Source: an uncultured Spirochaetales bacterium (lineage in GTDB: Bacteria > UBP6 > UBA1177). Taken from it: a DNA stretch of 13,789 bases. Numbering within the stretch: position 1 is the first letter of the stretch; the number at the start of each line of letters is the position of its first letter. Position numbers and translations under genes: made by a program. Below the pieces are notes generated by a model, which saw only the letters and a program-made list of their open reading frames with translations, did not search any database and was not told the origin of the DNA. This document shows, in pieces, positions 12,432-13,789 of the stretch. Location of the stretch: the NCBI GenBank assembly GCA_902780365.1, contig CACZFE010000021.1, positions 1 through 13,789 on the forward strand, in the 5' to 3' direction.

Positions 12432-13789
12432 TATTTCTTTTCTTCAATTATTGATTCAATCATCGACTCGAAAACTTCGGCCGGTTTTGCACCGGAAACT
12501 TTTTTGCCGTTCACAAAGAACGAAGGAACCGAGCGAATATTGTGGTTCCCGCCTTCGTTTATGTCTTCCGAGACAGCTTTTTCGGTTTCGGGTTTTGTGA
12601 TTTCGGCTTTTACCTTCGCCCAGTCAGCACCGATCTCTTTTGCATAAGACGCGAACTTTTCTTCAGTATTTGTTTTCCATTCGTTCTGCTTCGCATAGAG
12701 AACAGAGGCAAGCTTGAAGAACTTTTCGTCGCCGTAGAGCCTCTTTACTGCATGAGCGAAAAGCGCAGCCGGCTTTGCCTCTTTGTGGAAGCCGAGAGGA
12801 AGGTTCTTGTAGACGATTCTGACATCGTTTTTATATTTTTCCGCGACACCTTCTACCGTTGCGAACGCCTTGCTGCAGAAAGGACACTGGAAGTCAGAGA
12901 ACTCGATTATCGTGACTTTCGGGTTTTTCGCCCCTTTAACGGCCTCGTTTCCGCTGAGTTTGATCTGATAAATCTTGTTCGGATCTTCTTTTTCAGCTTT
13001 GTTGCCGTTGGTTTTTGCGACAGCCGGCTTTCCGTCCTTGATGATCTCACGGTAGAGAGCATCGCCTTTCAAACCTTTGCTCTCAGCCTTTTTGAGCTCT
13101 TCGTCAATGACTTTTTTGAAAGATTCGATCGGAAGTGCACCGCTTATGAACCTGCCGTTGACAAACGAAGCAGGAGTTCCGCGCAGACCGAGCGAAGTAG
13201 CGGTTTTGATGTCTTCCGCGACAAGATTTTCGATATTTTTGCTTTCCATATCCTTCTGGAACTGCTCCCATTCAACAGGAAGCTCTTCCTTTTTCGACTC
13301 AAGCCACTCCTTGAAATTCTCAAGTTTGTTCCATTCTTTCTGCCTCGTGAAAAGGAAAGAATAAACTTCCCAGAATTTTCCCTGTTTGTGCGCCGCAGCA
13401 GCCGCGTAAGCCGCATCTTTAGCCTTTTTGTGGAAAGCGAGCGGAAGGTTTACGAAAGCGATCCTGATCTTGCCGGCATAATCTTTTTTAAGCTGCTCGT
13501 AAGTGCCGTAAAGCCTTGAACAGAACGGGCATTCGAAGTCATCGAAAAGAACCATCGTGACAAGCGCGTCATCGCTGCCCCAGACCGGAGCGTGAGCAGG
13601 GATCTCGACTTTATAGACATCCTGAGAAACAGCCGGAGCCTCTCTTTTCGGCGGAATGAACTTCGTTTTTCCGTTCTTCACGATCTCGGCGTAAGGATCT
13701 TTTACACCTTTCGCCTTGAGCGCTTCGCCCACAGCGATCTGTTTGGTTATCGTTTCTTCTATTTTAGCGGAGTTTGCACCGACGATCCT
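12431..13789 (-). CDS. multi-domain DsbA-like thioredoxin protein, 5' end outside window
   Basis: Partial protein, open to the window edge, so the true start lies beyond base 13789; a GTG at 13732 is internal and not the start. Two complete DsbA-like domains are visible, each with a CPFC redox site (DFECPFCSRL and DFQCPFCSKA), an alpha-helical insertion, and a cis-Pro loop (GTPASF and SVPSFF) before FVNGRFISGA or FVNGKKVSGA. The residues at the edge (RIVGANSAKIEE ... ALKAKGVKDPYAEIVKNGK) repeat the end of domain one (ISGALPIESFKK ... GLKGDALYREIIKDGK), so they are the tail of a further upstream DsbA domain. At least three domains in tandem are therefore present. Thiol-disulfide exchange in the periplasm is the expected activity. 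The signal peptide would be outside the window. It is the first visible gene of the hpt-trmB operon. Confidence 0.88.
   Translation of the reverse strand, partial: RIVGANSAKIEETITKQIAVGEALKAKGVKDPYAEIVKNGKTKFIPPKREAPAVSQDVYKVEIPAHAPVWGSDDALVTMVLFDDFECPFCSRLYGTYEQLKKDYAGKIRIAFVNLPLAFHKKAKDAAYAAAAAHKQGKFWEVYSFLFTRQKEWNKLENFKEWLESKKEELPVEWEQFQKDMESKNIENLVAEDIKTATSLGLRGTPASFVNGRFISGALPIESFKKVIDEELKKAESKGLKGDALYREIIKDGKPAVAKTNGNKAEKEDPNKIYQIKLSGNEAVKGAKNPKVTIIEFSDFQCPFCSKAFATVEGVAEKYKNDVRIVYKNLPLGFHKEAKPAALFAHAVKRLYGDEKFFKLASVLYAKQNEWKTNTEEKFASYAKEIGADWAKVKAEITKPETEKAVSEDINEGGNHNIRSVPSFFVNGKKVSGAKPAEVFESMIESIIEEKK

Noticed and set aside
12542..13519. 325-codon plus-strand open frame
   Set aside because: Exactly opposite the tandem DsbA gene; its Phe/Arg-rich composition is typical of an antisense shadow.

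Overview
The window looks like part of a chromosome from a moderately AT-rich, diderm (Gram-negative) bacterium. Support comes from several Sec signal peptides and lipoboxes, a probable periplasmic or surface metallopeptidase with a beta-propeller, a tandem DsbA-like thioredoxin protein and short intergenic distances. Tandem DsbA domains next to a receiver-DUF4388 protein recall Myxococcota/deltaproteobacterial-like lineages, but the lineage call is weak and rests on domain content only.

Right part (10170-13789, all minus strand): a tightly overlapping housekeeping operon. In transcription order it holds a protein with at least three tandem DsbA-like domains (5' end outside the window), a receiver-DUF4388-transmembrane protein whose phospho-acceptor Asp is Glu, hypoxanthine phosphoribosyltransferase (hpt), and tRNA (guanine-N7)-methyltransferase (trmB). 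Adjacent genes overlap by 1 to 8 bases.

Middle part (7145-10157): two divergently transcribed ATPases of the AAA/DUF4143 type, both with a C-terminal PD-(D/E)XK-like signature. Their 306-base shared intergenic region carries two unrelated tandem arrays. A 4 x 23 bp array lies at the promoter of the minus-strand ATPase. A 3 x 33 bp array, each unit centred on a 14-bp dyad, runs into the promoter of the plus-strand ATPase. A single 23-bp unit recurs downstream of the plus-strand ATPase, so that gene is bracketed by direct repeats beside trmB.

Left part (131-7127, minus strand): a run of secreted or membrane proteins of mostly unknown function. These are a WG-repeat lipoprotein, a polytopic membrane protein, a disrupted lipoprotein gene, a membrane-anchored protein with a possible PH-like domain, a secreted protein with a discoidin/NADase-type C-terminus, and an HExxH metallopeptidase with a propeller. 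Six points in this run carry nearly the same 5' coding DNA (ATGAAAAA...AATAATTTC...), which encodes the signal peptide core. One copy is split by a 9-base insertion and one survives only as an 11-codon leader. Genes are joined by ATGA overlaps. The overlaps, together with a reading frame that resumes after a probable 1-base deletion, show that the lipoprotein gene at 4337-5148 was once intact and coupled to both neighbours.

No tRNA, rRNA, CRISPR array, intact insertion sequence or convincing rho-independent terminator was seen.
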